This document shows positions 16,228 through 26,773 of a stretch of 34,000 nucleotides of DNA, piece after piece (within the stretch, counting starts at the first letter, position 1; each line of letters opens with the position of its first letter). Below the pieces are notes generated by a model. The model was not told where the DNA came from. It did no database searches and worked only from the letters and a program-made list of their open reading frames with translations. The DNA is from an uncultured Clostridium sp. (GTDB taxonomy: Bacteria > Bacillota > Clostridia > Lachnospirales > Lachnospiraceae). A program made the translations under genes and the position numbers. The DNA lies in the NCBI GenBank assembly GCA_947253885.1, contig CAMYAO010000020.1, positions 1 through 34,000 of the forward strand, in the 5' to 3' direction.

Positions 16228-17180
16228 TTTATCTCCGTTTCTTTTTTATTCATAATATCTATCATATAATCTACAATTTTCTGTTTCTCGTATTGATAAT
16301 CCGCTTTAGAGATCCATATTACATTTTTTTCTCGGCGAAACCAGGTAAGCTGTCTTTTAGCAAAATGTCTGGTATCCCGTTTTAATTTATAAATACTCTC
16401 TTCCAGTGTACAATCTCCGTTCAGATATTCTAATAATTCCTTATAACCAAGTCCCTGCATAGATACCATATCACTGGAATAACCTCTTTTTTTTAAATTG
16501 CGAACTTCTTCCAACAAGCCGTTTTCCATCATCTGATCTATTCTCTGTTCGATCGTTTGATAGAGTCGTTCTCTATCATCATTTAAAACAAAATAGTATG
16601 CCTCATAAGGAGATATTTTCTTTCTTTCCTCCTCATTGTGCTTTGAAATCGGTTCTCCGTTTATTTTATAATACTCCAGCGCACGAATCACTCTCTTTCT
16701 ATTATTGGGATGGATATTATCTGCCGATTTTGCATCTACCTTTTGCAGCAAGCGGTGCAAATACCCGTCTCCGTTTTTTATAGCCATAGCTTCCAGAGTC
16801 GCACGATACTCTATATCCTGTTCTCCCTCCGAAAAATCAATATCATATAAAATAGACTGAATATAAAAACCGGTGCCTCCGACCAGAATCGGAATATGTC
16901 CATTTCGATAAATAGTTTCCATTGCATGCTTTGCATACTTTTGAAATACAACAACATTAAATTCATCTTTCGGTCGAAGAATATCTATCAAATAATGAGG
17001 AACACCCTCCATCTCACTTGATGTTATTTTCGCTGTGCCAATATCCATTCCTTTATACACCTGCATGGAATCTGCGGAAATAATTTCCCCATGAATTCTT
17101 TTAGCAAGCTGAATAGATATACCGGTTTTTCCAACAGAAGTAGGTCCGGCTATAATTACCAACGGTTTTTTATCTTTCAT
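16224..17180 (-). CDS. miaA: tRNA dimethylallyltransferase
   Basis: 318 aa. It adds dimethylallyl to N6 of A37 in tRNAs reading UNN codons. The P-loop GPTSVGKT lies at 12-19, followed by EIISADSMQVYKGMDIGTAK, PHYLID, GGTGFYIQSIL and the C-terminal RQLTWFRRE, all family signatures. AAGGA is 4 nt before the ATG, and the start overlaps the mutL stop (ATGA). The mutS-mutL-miaA order is widely conserved. Confidence 0.97.
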   Translation of the reverse strand: MKDKKPLVIIAGPTSVGKTGISIQLAKRIHGEIISADSMQVYKGMDIGTAKITSSEMEGVPHYLIDILRPKDEFNVVVFQKYAKHAMETIYRNGHIPILVGGTGFYIQSILYDIDFSEGEQDIEYRATLEAMAIKNGDGYLHRLLQKVDAKSADNIHPNNRKRVIRALEYYKINGEPISKHNEEERKKISPYEAYYFVLNDDRERLYQTIEQRIDQMMENGLLEEVRNLKKRGYSSDMVSMQGLGYKELLEYLNGDCTLEESIYKLKRDTRHFAKRQLTWFRREKNVIWISKADYQYEKQKIVDYMIDIMNKKETEIK

Positions 17181-19066
17181 ACAATCCTTTTAAACTTCTT
17201 CTCTATATCATATTTTGTCATTGCTACAATTACCGGACGTCCATGTGGACAAAAATATGGATTTTCCAAAGTTAACAGTTCTTTTATCAGATGGGCTATT
17301 TCCGGTCTGGATAAAACATGATTTCCTTTAATTGCGGCTTTGCAGGACATAGATGCAATTTTCTCGGCAATCAGATCCGGTGTATCTCTTTCACTGATAC
17401 TCCCGAGTTCCTCCATAATTTCTCTGAAAACATCCGCTCCGCTCAAACCATATAAATTGGCAGGAACGGAAGTAACGGCATATTCTCTTCCTCCAAACGG
17501 TTCCATCGTAAACCCCAGATTCTTAAATTGCTCCTCATAACGTAATAACAACTGTTCCTCAGGCATAGACAGCGTAAATACAACAGGGGGGCTGATTATT
17601 TGAGAATGAATATGTCTGTCATGGTATTCCGCTATCATCTGTTCATAGAGCACCTTTTCATGAGCGGCATGCTGATCAATCATAAAAAACTGATCTCCGG
17701 ATTCAATCAACCAGTAGGTATCAAATAACTGCCCAATAATCCTATGACTTTGCAATGTTGTTCCTTTTAATTTTTGTTGTGGCACATCAGCAGACGATTC
17801 TGTCTGCAAACCGATTTCGGAAAGTGTCATCTGCTTTCGGACAGTATCAGACATTTGATTATCAATTATGTCCGATGCTTCTTTTAATAACTCCACTTTT
17901 TTTTGCATATTTGGATACTTCGGCTGATAAGGAGAATCTTTTTTTACAAATTCTTTGAGCTTCTCTAGTCGTTTTGTTTCAAATGGTTCCGGAATCTCTC
18001 CCTTTTTTATTTTCGGCAAAGGATCTGTATTTTTTTCGGTTCGATTTTCTTTTCCAACTGAGACCTCCGGTATCAATTCAGGTTCCGACAATGTGTTATG
18101 AATCAGTTCCGACAAAACAGAGTAAACCTCTTTCTCATTTGAAAAACGAAGTTCCATTTTATTCGGATGTACATTTACATCTAAATTTCGTCCATCCATT
18201 GTAAAATGTAATGCAGTAAACGGGTATTTATGTTGCATCAAAAATCCCTTATATCCGTCTTCTATCGCTTTGGAAACTATTTTACTTTTTACATATCGAC
18301 CGTTAATAAAGTAGTTTTCATATACTCGATTTCCTCTGGAAATAATCGGTTTTCCAATATAACCGGTCACTCGAAAGTCAGATATACAACTGTCTATTTC
18401 CAACATTGCGGAGGCAACCTCCCGTCCGAATACATTGTAGATAATATCTTTTAATTTTCCATTTCCGGACGTGTGCAATTTTGTATCATTATTGTTAATA
18501 AACGTAAAAGAAATGTCCGGGTGCGAAAGTGCAAGACGCTCTATCAGATCAGAGATATAGCCTGCCTCTGTTGCTGGAGATTTTAGAAACTTCTTTCTTG
18601 CAGGCGTGTTATAAAATAAATTATGTACCAGGAAAGTAGTTCCGTTCGGCGCCCCCATCTCCTCTATTGAAATTTCTTTTCCACCTTCAATCACATATCG
18701 TACTCCCAACAAAGGCGAAATCGGCTTTGTAATCAGTTCCATCTGTGAGACTGCTGCAATACTGGATAGCGCTTCTCCTCTGAAGCCGAGAGAAGAAATG
18801 TCCAACAAATCCTCAACAGATCGGATCTTACTGGTTGCATGACGATAAAACGCCTTCTGTATCTGACTTTTTTCTATTCCGCAACCGTTATCAGTAATTC
18901 GAATCAGACGAATACCGCCCTCTTTTATTTCGATTGTTATAGCTGTTGCATTGGCATCTATTGCATTTTCCACTAATTCTTTCACCACAGACGAAGGGCG
19001 CTCTACTACCTCACCTGCTGCGATTTTCTCTATCGTTTGCTGATCTAATAGTTGAATTTCTGCCAT
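17177..19066 (-). CDS. mutL: DNA mismatch repair protein MutL (endonuclease type)
   Basis: 629 aa. The N-terminal GHKL ATPase has LVENAIDA (31-38), DNGCGI (59-64) and GFRGEAL (94-100). A charged linker runs about 330-435. The C-terminal domain carries the endonuclease motif DQHAAHEKVLYE (464-475) with the further metal-site motifs SCKAA and FCPHGRP (605-611). It therefore nicks the daughter strand itself, as in bacteria without MutH. The ATG overlaps the mutS stop by one base (TAATG), with AAGG 6 nt upstream. Confidence 0.97.
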   Translation of the reverse strand: MAEIQLLDQQTIEKIAAGEVVERPSSVVKELVENAIDANATAITIEIKEGGIRLIRITDNGCGIEKSQIQKAFYRHATSKIRSVEDLLDISSLGFRGEALSSIAAVSQMELITKPISPLLGVRYVIEGGKEISIEEMGAPNGTTFLVHNLFYNTPARKKFLKSPATEAGYISDLIERLALSHPDISFTFINNNDTKLHTSGNGKLKDIIYNVFGREVASAMLEIDSCISDFRVTGYIGKPIISRGNRVYENYFINGRYVKSKIVSKAIEDGYKGFLMQHKYPFTALHFTMDGRNLDVNVHPNKMELRFSNEKEVYSVLSELIHNTLSEPELIPEVSVGKENRTEKNTDPLPKIKKGEIPEPFETKRLEKLKEFVKKDSPYQPKYPNMQKKVELLKEASDIIDNQMSDTVRKQMTLSEIGLQTESSADVPQQKLKGTTLQSHRIIGQLFDTYWLIESGDQFFMIDQHAAHEKVLYEQMIAEYHDRHIHSQIISPPVVFTLSMPEEQLLLRYEEQFKNLGFTMEPFGGREYAVTSVPANLYGLSGADVFREIMEELGSISERDTPDLIAEKIASMSCKAAIKGNHVLSRPEIAHLIKELLTLENPYFCPHGRPVIVAMTKYDIEKKFKRIV

Positions 19067-21696
19067 TACTTACCTTCTTTCACCCTAGCTTGTAATTGGT
19101 ATAGTTCATTAATTGCTTCTATCGGTGTCATATTTGTAATATCTAAGGATCTGATTCTGCTTCTTAAAGTATCCTCTTCTGAAAACAGACTCAACTGTTC
19201 ATATCCTGTCGTTTTCTCCTGCTGTTTCAGCTCTGTCTCTGTTTCCACATCCATTTGCTTTACAATTTCCGACAGATCTGTTCCCTCCAATTCTTCACAA
19301 ATCTTTCTTGCCCGTTGTATCACAACATCCGGAACTCCTGCAAGCTTTGCTACCTGTATTCCGTAACTCTTATCTGCACCGCCCTTAATTATTTTTCTCA
19401 AAAAAACGATGTCCTCTTCTTTTTCCTGTACTGCAATACAATAATTTTGTACTCCCTCTATTTTTCCCTCTAATTCTGTCAACTCATGATAATGAGTTGC
19501 AAACAAAGTTTTCGCTCCAATCAGATTAGGATTACTGATATACTCTACAACCGCCCATGCGATACTGAGCCCATCTAAAGTTGAAGTCCCTCGACCTATC
19601 TCATCCAATATTAAAAGACTTCTTTTAGATGCATTTCGCAAAATATTTGCCACCTCTGTCATTTCAACCATAAAAGTGGACTGACCGCTTGCCAGATCAT
19701 CGGAAGCACCGACCCTTGTAAAAATCCGATCCACCACTCCAATATCTGCCGATTGGCACGGAACAAAACACCCTATCTGCGCCATTAAAACAATTAGTGC
19801 AACTTGACGCATATAAGTTGATTTTCCTGCCATATTCGGTCCGGTAATAATTGAGATTCTGTCTTTTTCATTGTCTAAATATACATCATTCGGAATAAAT
19901 AAATTTCCGGACATCTGCTCTACAACCGGATGACGCCCCTCTTTCAGCTCCAGTGTTCCAATCTCATTTAACCTTGGGCGAACATAACCGTTTCCTTCTG
20001 AAACGTATGCCAGAGAAGTAAAAACATCCAACATGGCAATCTGTTTTGCTGTCTTTTGGATACGACCTGCATGACTTGCAACCTGATCTCGAATCGAACA
20101 AAAAATCTCATATTCCAATGCAGTCAACTTATCTTCCGCGCCCAGAATCTTATCTTCCAATTCTTTCAGCTTCGGTGTGATATAACGCTCTGCGTTGGTC
20201 AGTGTCTGTTTTCGAGTATAATATTCCGGCACAAGATCCCGATAAGAATTAGTAACCTCTAAATAATAACCGAATACCTTATTATATTTAATTCGGAGGT
20301 TTTTAATCCCTGTTTTTTCCCGTTCTTCTTCTTCAATTTTTGAAAGCCATTGTTTTCCGTCTGTTTTTGCACTTCTTAATTCATCTACCTGATGATTGTA
20401 ACCGGATTTTAAAATCCCCGCATCACGAACAGTAATAGGCGGTTCCTCTGTAATTGACTCTTCAATCAGATCACAGATATCCGTCAGTTCGTCCATATTC
20501 TCATTGATCTCTTTCAATAATACTCCATCCAATTCCGATAAAATCATCTTAATGGAAGGCAACATTCTGATAGAATTTTTAAATGCAATGAAATCTCTCG
20601 GATTAGCCGTTCCGTATACAATACGGGTAATCAAACGTTCCAGATCATAAACCGGTTGCAAATATTCCCGAATTTCTTCTCTGGCAATCATATTGTGATA
20701 CAACACATCTACAGCATCCAATCTCATTTCTATATCACATTTGGATATAAGAGGCTGTTCAACGTAAGAACGAAGTAATCTGGCTCCCATTGCTGTTTTG
20801 GTTTTATCCAAGACCCATAACAGAGAACCGCGTTTTTGTTTTTCTCTCAGTGTGTCCGTCAATTCCAGGTTTCTTCTTGTCGCAGCGTCTAACAGCATAT
20901 ATTTTCCGGACAAATATGGCTCGATTTTAGATATATGTTCCAAACCGGTCTTTTGAGTTTCCAGCAAATACTGAAACAGAGCACCTGCAGCAACTGCTCC
21001 GATTGGAAAATCAGAGAGTCCGAGTGCCGCAAAACTGGGTGCATGAAAATGGGAAAGTAGTGTACGTTCCACATTTTCACTTGTAAAAAACCAATCTTCC
21101 AAAGAAGATATGATAAAAGAATATTGATGTTCAAGATCCTGTATATCGATTCCTGAAATTAAAAATGATGCATTGCAAACTATTTCGGAAGGTGTAAATT
21201 TACTGAGTTCATCTTTTAATTTCCTGACACTATCCACTTCTGTTACAAAAAAATCCGCTGTCGTAATATCCGCAATTGCCAGGCCATAGCCACTCTCATC
21301 ACAAAAAATCCCCATAATATAGTTATTCTTTGTTTCGTCTAATCCTGCCGGATCCAAAGTAGTTCCCGGTGTCACCACACGGATCACTTCTCTTTTCACC
21401 AATCCTTTTGCCTGCTTCGGATCCTCCACCTGCTCACAAATTGCAACTTTATATCCTTTTTGTACTAATCGATTGAGGTAAGTCTCAGCTGCATGATAGG
21501 GAACCCCACACATAGGAGCACGTTTTTCCAATCCGCAGCTTTTTCCGGTCAGGGTCAATTCCAGTTCTTTTGATACAATCTTTGCATCTTCAAAAAACAT
21601 CTCATAAAAATCTCCTAAACGATAAAAAAGAATGCAGTCACTATATTCTTCTTTTGTTTCCATGTATTTTTGCATCATGGGTGTTAAACCGGCCAT
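19066..21696 (-). CDS. mutS: DNA mismatch repair protein MutS
   Basis: 876 aa, full length. The mismatch-reading motif is GDFYEMF with Phe30 and Glu32. Next come the connector, the lever and clamp domains (MGARLLRSYVEQPL...), and the ATPase domain with Walker A GPNMAGKST (619-627), the TFMVEM signature and Walker B LLILDEIGRGTSTLDG. A C-terminal tail with YEQLSLF resembles a beta-clamp-binding motif. It recognises mismatches and recruits MutL. AGGAGG lies 4 nt before the ATG; mutL follows with a 1-bp overlap. Confidence 0.98.
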   Translation of the reverse strand: MAGLTPMMQKYMETKEEYSDCILFYRLGDFYEMFFEDAKIVSKELELTLTGKSCGLEKRAPMCGVPYHAAETYLNRLVQKGYKVAICEQVEDPKQAKGLVKREVIRVVTPGTTLDPAGLDETKNNYIMGIFCDESGYGLAIADITTADFFVTEVDSVRKLKDELSKFTPSEIVCNASFLISGIDIQDLEHQYSFIISSLEDWFFTSENVERTLLSHFHAPSFAALGLSDFPIGAVAAGALFQYLLETQKTGLEHISKIEPYLSGKYMLLDAATRRNLELTDTLREKQKRGSLLWVLDKTKTAMGARLLRSYVEQPLISKCDIEMRLDAVDVLYHNMIAREEIREYLQPVYDLERLITRIVYGTANPRDFIAFKNSIRMLPSIKMILSELDGVLLKEINENMDELTDICDLIEESITEEPPITVRDAGILKSGYNHQVDELRSAKTDGKQWLSKIEEEEREKTGIKNLRIKYNKVFGYYLEVTNSYRDLVPEYYTRKQTLTNAERYITPKLKELEDKILGAEDKLTALEYEIFCSIRDQVASHAGRIQKTAKQIAMLDVFTSLAYVSEGNGYVRPRLNEIGTLELKEGRHPVVEQMSGNLFIPNDVYLDNEKDRISIITGPNMAGKSTYMRQVALIVLMAQIGCFVPCQSADIGVVDRIFTRVGASDDLASGQSTFMVEMTEVANILRNASKRSLLILDEIGRGTSTLDGLSIAWAVVEYISNPNLIGAKTLFATHYHELTELEGKIEGVQNYCIAVQEKEEDIVFLRKIIKGGADKSYGIQVAKLAGVPDVVIQRARKICEELEGTDLSEIVKQMDVETETELKQQEKTTGYEQLSLFSEEDTLRSRIRSLDITNMTPIEAINELYQLQARVKEGK

Positions 21697-21717
21697 TTTA
21701 CCTCCTATCTCTTATTT

Positions 21718-23307
21718 TTACTTATTTTTATATTTCTTCATAATTGCTTCCGCTACTTTTAGTCCGTCCATAGCCGCACTTGTAATTCCGCCCGCATACC
21801 CTGCACCTTCTCCGCATGGATAAATTCCCTGTATTGAGCCCTGAAATTCATCGTTTCTCGGAATTCTGATCGGAGAAGAGGTTCTGCTTTCAATTCCTGA
21901 CAAAATGGCATTTTCTCTATCGAATCCTTCTATCTTCTTACCGAACGCATGGATTGCTTCCAATAGATCCGCATTTCGCTCTTCCGGAAGAATCGTTCTC
22001 AGATTCGCCCAGGTTCGACAACCTTTTATACACGAGGTATTGACAGTTGTCTCCGGATCCGTTTCATTTCTTTCAAAACTTCCAAATGTTTGTTGTGGGA
22101 TTAGCCCTTTCCCCAAACGGTAGGCTTTTTCTTCAATTTTCCGTTGGAACATCATTCCGGATAAAGGAGAATCATCCGAAAAATCGTTAGCAGAAACCGT
22201 TACCACAATTGCAGAATTTGCTTTTTTGCTGTCCCGAGCATGATAACTCATACCATTTATCGCCAATCTATTCTTTTCAGATGAAGCATCTACCACAAAT
22301 CCTCCCGGACACATACAGAAAGAATAAACACCTCTTCCTCCGGATGTCTGATACGTCAATTTGTAGTCGGCAGACGGAAGAACCTTATCATAGTGTTCTC
22401 CGTATTGCGCAGTATTGATCAGTGATTGATCATGCTCTATCCGGAAACCGACTGCAAACGACTTGGCCTCCATTTGTATGCCTCTCTGATATAAAATCTC
22501 AAATGTATCTCTTGCACTATGACCGATGGCTAATACTACCGCGCCAACGGACAACCTCATTTCGTTACTCAAAAGCAGCTTGCAAATTCTACCGTTTTGA
22601 TGCAGAAAATCCACCACCTGAGTTTCAAATAAGATTTCGACACCCAAAGAAAGCAATTCTTCTCTCATATTTTTTAATACAACACTTAAAACATCTGTTC
22701 CGATATGAGGCTTTGCCTGATATAAGATTTCACCCGGAGCGCCGAAACGAACCAATGTCTCTAATACAAACCGATTTCTTCCAAACTTATCTTTTATCTG
22801 TGTATTTAATTTCCCATCAGAGAAGGTTCCGGCACCGCCCTCTCCGAACTGAACATTTGAGTTACCGTTCAATACCCCGGTTTCCCAAAACTTTTCAATA
22901 TCCTGTTGACGTTCTTCTACCTTCTTTCCTCTCTCAATCAGCACCGGACAATATCCTGCCAATGCTAATTGATACGTGCAGAATAAACCTGCCGGTCCGG
23001 CACCGATTACAGCAATTTTACCTTTCAATAAACTATTTCCGGTAATCTTCGGTCGGTACAAAACCGGAGAGATAATTGTACTGTTTTTCGGCAGATGTAT
23101 CCGTCTGTCGGATGTAATTTCAACATCAACTGAATATTGAAAATATATATTCGGCTTTCTTCTGGCATCCACAGATTGTCTGGAAATATAAATCGATCGG
23201 ACTTCCTCCTCTTTTATATGACAAATCCGGAGTGCTTTTTTTAATACCTCTTCCTCTGTATGATGAACAGGCATCTTTATTTGAGTTATTCGAATAATTT
23301 TTGACAT
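21718..23307 (-). CDS. Uncharacterised FAD-dependent dehydrogenase (COG2509 type)
   Basis: 529 aa from ATG 23307-23305 (MSKIIRITQIKMPVHH), which overlaps the stop of the preceding gene by one base (TAATG) and has GGAAG 8 nt upstream. The frame extends upstream but without a credible start. An N-terminal domain of about 90 residues is followed by the Rossmann FAD fingerprint AVIGAGPAGLFC (99-110) and the family hallmark FGEGGAGTFSDGKL (154-167). The C-terminus YPCGEGAGYAGGITSAAMDG contacts FAD. The substrate is unknown. It is followed by mutS, 21 bp downstream. Confidence 0.9.
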   Translation of the reverse strand: MSKIIRITQIKMPVHHTEEEVLKKALRICHIKEEEVRSIYISRQSVDARRKPNIYFQYSVDVEITSDRRIHLPKNSTIISPVLYRPKITGNSLLKGKIAVIGAGPAGLFCTYQLALAGYCPVLIERGKKVEERQQDIEKFWETGVLNGNSNVQFGEGGAGTFSDGKLNTQIKDKFGRNRFVLETLVRFGAPGEILYQAKPHIGTDVLSVVLKNMREELLSLGVEILFETQVVDFLHQNGRICKLLLSNEMRLSVGAVVLAIGHSARDTFEILYQRGIQMEAKSFAVGFRIEHDQSLINTAQYGEHYDKVLPSADYKLTYQTSGGRGVYSFCMCPGGFVVDASSEKNRLAINGMSYHARDSKKANSAIVVTVSANDFSDDSPLSGMMFQRKIEEKAYRLGKGLIPQQTFGSFERNETDPETTVNTSCIKGCRTWANLRTILPEERNADLLEAIHAFGKKIEGFDRENAILSGIESRTSSPIRIPRNDEFQGSIQGIYPCGEGAGYAGGITSAAMDGLKVAEAIMKKYKNK

Positions 23308-24587
23308 TATATATGCTTCCCTACTACATATCCGCTGGACCAGGCCCACTGTAAATTGTAACCGCCACACAATCCGTCCACATCTACAATTTCACCTGCA
23401 AAGTACAAGCCTGAAACTAATTTTGACTCCATAGTCTTTGGATAAAGCTCGGATATATCGACTCCGCCGCTTGTCACCTGTGCAAAATCAAATCCCTTAT
23501 ATCCGGATATCTCCACTTTAAACTCTGTTAAATACGGCAAAAGAGACGTTACACATTCCGATACCTCTCCACGCATTACCCGTTCCGGATCAGATTTTGA
23601 AAATTTAATTTGCCGCACGAGCATGGACGCAAGCTTATGATGGACAAAATGCCCCAGTGTTTTCACCAACGCCAATGCCAGTATTGCCTGTGGTTTTCGA
23701 TGATGATCAGACTTCTTTAACAATTCTGTATAACCACATAAAATCGGGCTTATCATCGTTATTATCTCCGATTCGGAAAATTCCGGAAGGAAATTTATCA
23801 AAATTTCTGCCCGACTGCCTTCCTCCAGAGCATGGATTGCATGATGACTGATCTGAAAGATCGGAATACCGGAAAGACCGTATTCTGTCATTTGTAATTC
23901 TCCCATGTTCTTTGAGATAAATTGTCCATTCTTCCATAGTGATAGACATGCCTCACATCGCACTCCGCTCGTTTCTTTTTTCCAAACGGCAGTCGTCTCT
24001 AATGCTGTCAAAGACGGCAACGGCTGTTTTATATGGTGTCCGAATTGTGTCGCTAATGCATATCCGCTTCCATCACTTCCGAGTTTGGGTGCCGCACAAC
24101 CTCCGGTTGCAATCAGACAGGCTGTGCCCCGATAAAGTCCCTGATTCGTTTTACACAAAAATCCTTCCGGTCCTTTTTCAATTTCTGACAGTTCACACTC
24201 CAGTGCAACCTCTACCCCATACAATTTAAGAGCATAGAGCAGTCCGTTCAAAACAGTTGCTGCCTGATTGGTTCTCGGATAATAATATCCGTCCCGCTTT
24301 CTCTCTCTGATTCCGAGTTCCCGAAAAAAGGAAACGGTATCTTCTGCAGAAAATTGTCTGATAATAGAAATGACAAAGGCAGGGTCATCGCATAGATAGT
24401 ATCGAATGCCCTGCTTATGATTTGTAAAATTACATCTGCCATTTCCTGTACTTAGTATCTTTCTTCCTAAACAAGACTGGTGTTCAAGAATCAAAACCTT
24501 TTTTGATTTCTTTGCTGCAGTTATGGCTGCCATTAATCCGGCAGCCCCACCCCCGACAATAATTAAATCATATTTATTTTTTTTCAT
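23307..24587 (-). CDS. HI0933/YhiN-family flavoprotein (aminoacetone oxidase-like)
   Basis: 426 aa. The FAD-binding start YDLIIVGGGAAGLMAAITAAK (GGGAAG at 12-17) is followed by GRKILSTGNGRCNFTN (41-56), the signature of the HI0933/BaiN family. The C-terminus FAGEIVDVDGLCGGYNLQWAWSSGYVVG is also diagnostic. The physiological substrate is not established; the labels aminoacetone oxidase and BaiN come from single members. The start overlaps the flippase stop by one base (TAATG), with AAGGTG about 12 nt upstream, so translation is probably coupled. Two unrelated flavoproteins lie in tandem with 1-bp overlaps. Confidence 0.92.
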   Translation of the reverse strand: MKKNKYDLIIVGGGAAGLMAAITAAKKSKKVLILEHQSCLGRKILSTGNGRCNFTNHKQGIRYYLCDDPAFVISIIRQFSAEDTVSFFRELGIRERKRDGYYYPRTNQAATVLNGLLYALKLYGVEVALECELSEIEKGPEGFLCKTNQGLYRGTACLIATGGCAAPKLGSDGSGYALATQFGHHIKQPLPSLTALETTAVWKKETSGVRCEACLSLWKNGQFISKNMGELQMTEYGLSGIPIFQISHHAIHALEEGSRAEILINFLPEFSESEIITMISPILCGYTELLKKSDHHRKPQAILALALVKTLGHFVHHKLASMLVRQIKFSKSDPERVMRGEVSECVTSLLPYLTEFKVEISGYKGFDFAQVTSGGVDISELYPKTMESKLVSGLYFAGEIVDVDGLCGGYNLQWAWSSGYVVGKHI

Positions 24588-26251
24588 TATAATAGATGCA
24601 CCTTTTTTGCAATTCGTATAATCGCTGTTCCCTTAGGGAAACTATACAACTCTTTTTCTGTTATTCCCTTTATTTTCAACATTACAACGGCGTATACGAT
24701 CATTGCGATTATAATTGCGATGACACATGCAATTGCATTTGAATGTGTCACTTTATGAATTCCATGATAGAACAACCAGGTAATAATTCCCATCACAATA
24801 GAAGCCATGGCAGGTTTAATATAAGTTTTTCGAATTCTTACACGAAATCCGGAATGTTCCGCCACTGCTCTTCCATTTAAGATGCACATTACCAAAGAAA
24901 AAACAATATTCGCAATAATGACACTGTATATCCCCAAATGAAGTACAAACATACAGATCAGTATGGCAATCCCCTGAACGACCAGGGCAATCACCGCATT
25001 AATCACCGGTGTTCGCATTTGATCAATCGCCTGTAGCATTGCATTTGACAATGTGGAGATTGAATAGAAAATAATAGATATCGCTCCGAATATCATCAGG
25101 TTTGCCGTTAATCTGGTTCCATCCCCGAATAAAAGCTGCTGAATCGGAGATGCCAATACCATCAAACCGACTGTCATAGGAAATGCAATTACCATCTCAA
25201 AGCGAAGAGACATCCCTATTTTGCGGCGAACAGTCTCTCTGTCTCCTTGTGCAAAAGCGGATGTAATCACCGGAACTGCCGAAACTGCCAGTGCACTGGC
25301 AATGGAAATCGGCACATTTACCAAAACTCTGTATTTTCCGGCATAAATTCCCCACCATGTAGAAACAATGGATTTTTCATAACCCTGTACTGCCGCAATA
25401 TTTTTGAAAATAATCTGATCTACAATAGAAACCAAATTGTATACAGTCGTACTGAGCAGAATCGGAACAATTGTTAAAACTAAAATTCTCATGACAGATT
25501 TATAGTTTTCTACCTGTGCTCTGTGATGACTGTCAATATGAAAACGCTTTTTAAACGATGGGCGATACGCAAAAAACGTAAATCCGACAAACAATAACGC
25601 AAACGCCGCTCCGATACCGGTCCCCAAGGTGCCGCCTGCCGCCCCGTATGCAGAAGCAAAATCCTGTGTGCTCACTCCAGAAACAGCTGTACCGATACGC
25701 ATCCCGTATTGAAACAGCACATATGCCGCTCCGACTGATACAACTGCATTAATCACCTGCTCAATTATTTGAGAAAAGGCACTTGGAATCATAGTTCCGA
25801 GGCCTTGAAAAAATCCTCGAACCACACCTAATACAGCTACAATGATTAAAGTAGGAGTCAATACCCTGAGTGCATAAATTGCAAGAGGGGTTTTAAACAG
25901 TTTTGTAAAGAGTCCTGATCCGAATAATAAAATCAGGCATCCGATCAAACCGGTAATAAATGCAAATAACGCAGCACTCTTAAATACACGATATGCATTT
26001 TCATTCTGTCTGCTGGCCACTCTTGCAGAAACCATTTTGGATACTGCCATCGGTAAACTGTAAGATGAGATTAACAGCAACATACTGTAAATTTCAAATG
26101 CAGTACTATAATAATCATTTCCATGGTTTCCGATAATTGCAGTGAGTGGCATTCGGTATACCAGACCGATCACACGACTGACAATAGATGCAATTGCTAA
26201 TATGGAGCCCTGTACCAAATAACTGGAATCACTCCGTCTTTGACTACTCAT
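24587..26251 (-). CDS. Polysaccharide/lipid II flippase family protein (SpoVB/YtgP type, MOP superfamily)
   Basis: 554 aa with about 14 hydrophobic segments. The N-terminus YLVQGSILAIASIVSRVIGLVYRMPLTAIIGNHG is the family hallmark. These proteins flip lipid-linked wall precursors; the nearest named relatives are YtgP/MurJ and SpoVB. The wall-synthesis genes further along the same block fit a lipid II role, but a sporulation or polysaccharide role cannot be excluded. AAGGAAG lies 5 nt before the ATG, and ybeY ends 10 bp upstream. Confidence 0.92.
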   Translation of the reverse strand: MSSQRRSDSSYLVQGSILAIASIVSRVIGLVYRMPLTAIIGNHGNDYYSTAFEIYSMLLLISSYSLPMAVSKMVSARVASRQNENAYRVFKSAALFAFITGLIGCLILLFGSGLFTKLFKTPLAIYALRVLTPTLIIVAVLGVVRGFFQGLGTMIPSAFSQIIEQVINAVVSVGAAYVLFQYGMRIGTAVSGVSTQDFASAYGAAGGTLGTGIGAAFALLFVGFTFFAYRPSFKKRFHIDSHHRAQVENYKSVMRILVLTIVPILLSTTVYNLVSIVDQIIFKNIAAVQGYEKSIVSTWWGIYAGKYRVLVNVPISIASALAVSAVPVITSAFAQGDRETVRRKIGMSLRFEMVIAFPMTVGLMVLASPIQQLLFGDGTRLTANLMIFGAISIIFYSISTLSNAMLQAIDQMRTPVINAVIALVVQGIAILICMFVLHLGIYSVIIANIVFSLVMCILNGRAVAEHSGFRVRIRKTYIKPAMASIVMGIITWLFYHGIHKVTHSNAIACVIAIIIAMIVYAVVMLKIKGITEKELYSFPKGTAIIRIAKKVHLL

Positions 26252-26261
26252 AGATTCTTCC

Positions 26262-26759
26262 TTAACGATAAATTTTCAACTTGTTCAATATAAGATTTTG
26301 CTTTGTTTCCATTTCTATGCGTTCTTCTTCCTGAATATGGTCATATCCGAGAAGATGCAACATAGAATGTGCAATTAAAAATGCATATTCTCTTTTTTCA
26401 CTATGTCCGTATTCCAATGCCTGAGCCTTTACCTTATCAATACACAATACGATATCCCCCAGTAAAATTTGCTCACTGTCCGGATTCAGATACAAAGAAG
26501 TGTGACTCTTTAATTCTCTGTAATCTGCCGGATAGGAATATGGAATCATTGGAAAAGAAAGTACATCTGTAGGTCGATCAATTCCTCTTGTATCCATGTT
26601 GATCTGGTGAATTTCTTCTAATCCTGTAAAAATTAAATTCACCTCCGCCTCAAACGGAAATTCTTCGGTATCCAACACGCAGTCCACGACCTTTTCTGCA
26701 AGTTTTTTATATTGAAAAGAAAAACCGGGGCTTTCTTTTTTTTCTAAAACAACTGACAT
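26262..26759 (-). CDS. ybeY: Endoribonuclease/rRNA maturation factor YbeY
   Basis: 165 aa. The zinc site HSMLHLLGYDH (His131, His135, His141) is complete, and TDVLSFP (64-70) and LLGDIVLC are the other family motifs. It acts in 16S rRNA 3'-end maturation and ribosome quality control. It follows phoH by 14 bp, the classical phoH-ybeY pair; the ribosome binding site is GGAAG about 10 nt upstream. In many Firmicutes dgkA and era follow; here a flippase does. Confidence 0.96.
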   Translation of the reverse strand: MSVVLEKKESPGFSFQYKKLAEKVVDCVLDTEEFPFEAEVNLIFTGLEEIHQINMDTRGIDRPTDVLSFPMIPYSYPADYRELKSHTSLYLNPDSEQILLGDIVLCIDKVKAQALEYGHSEKREYAFLIAHSMLHLLGYDHIQEEERIEMETKQNLILNKLKIYR

Positions 26760-26773
26760 TATTTATATGCTTC

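Noticed and set aside
22422..23045. Plus-strand 207-codon ORF opposite the COG2509 flavoprotein
   Set aside because: It is wholly antisense to a gene with clear FAD motifs, has no ribosome binding site, and its composition is that of a shadow frame.
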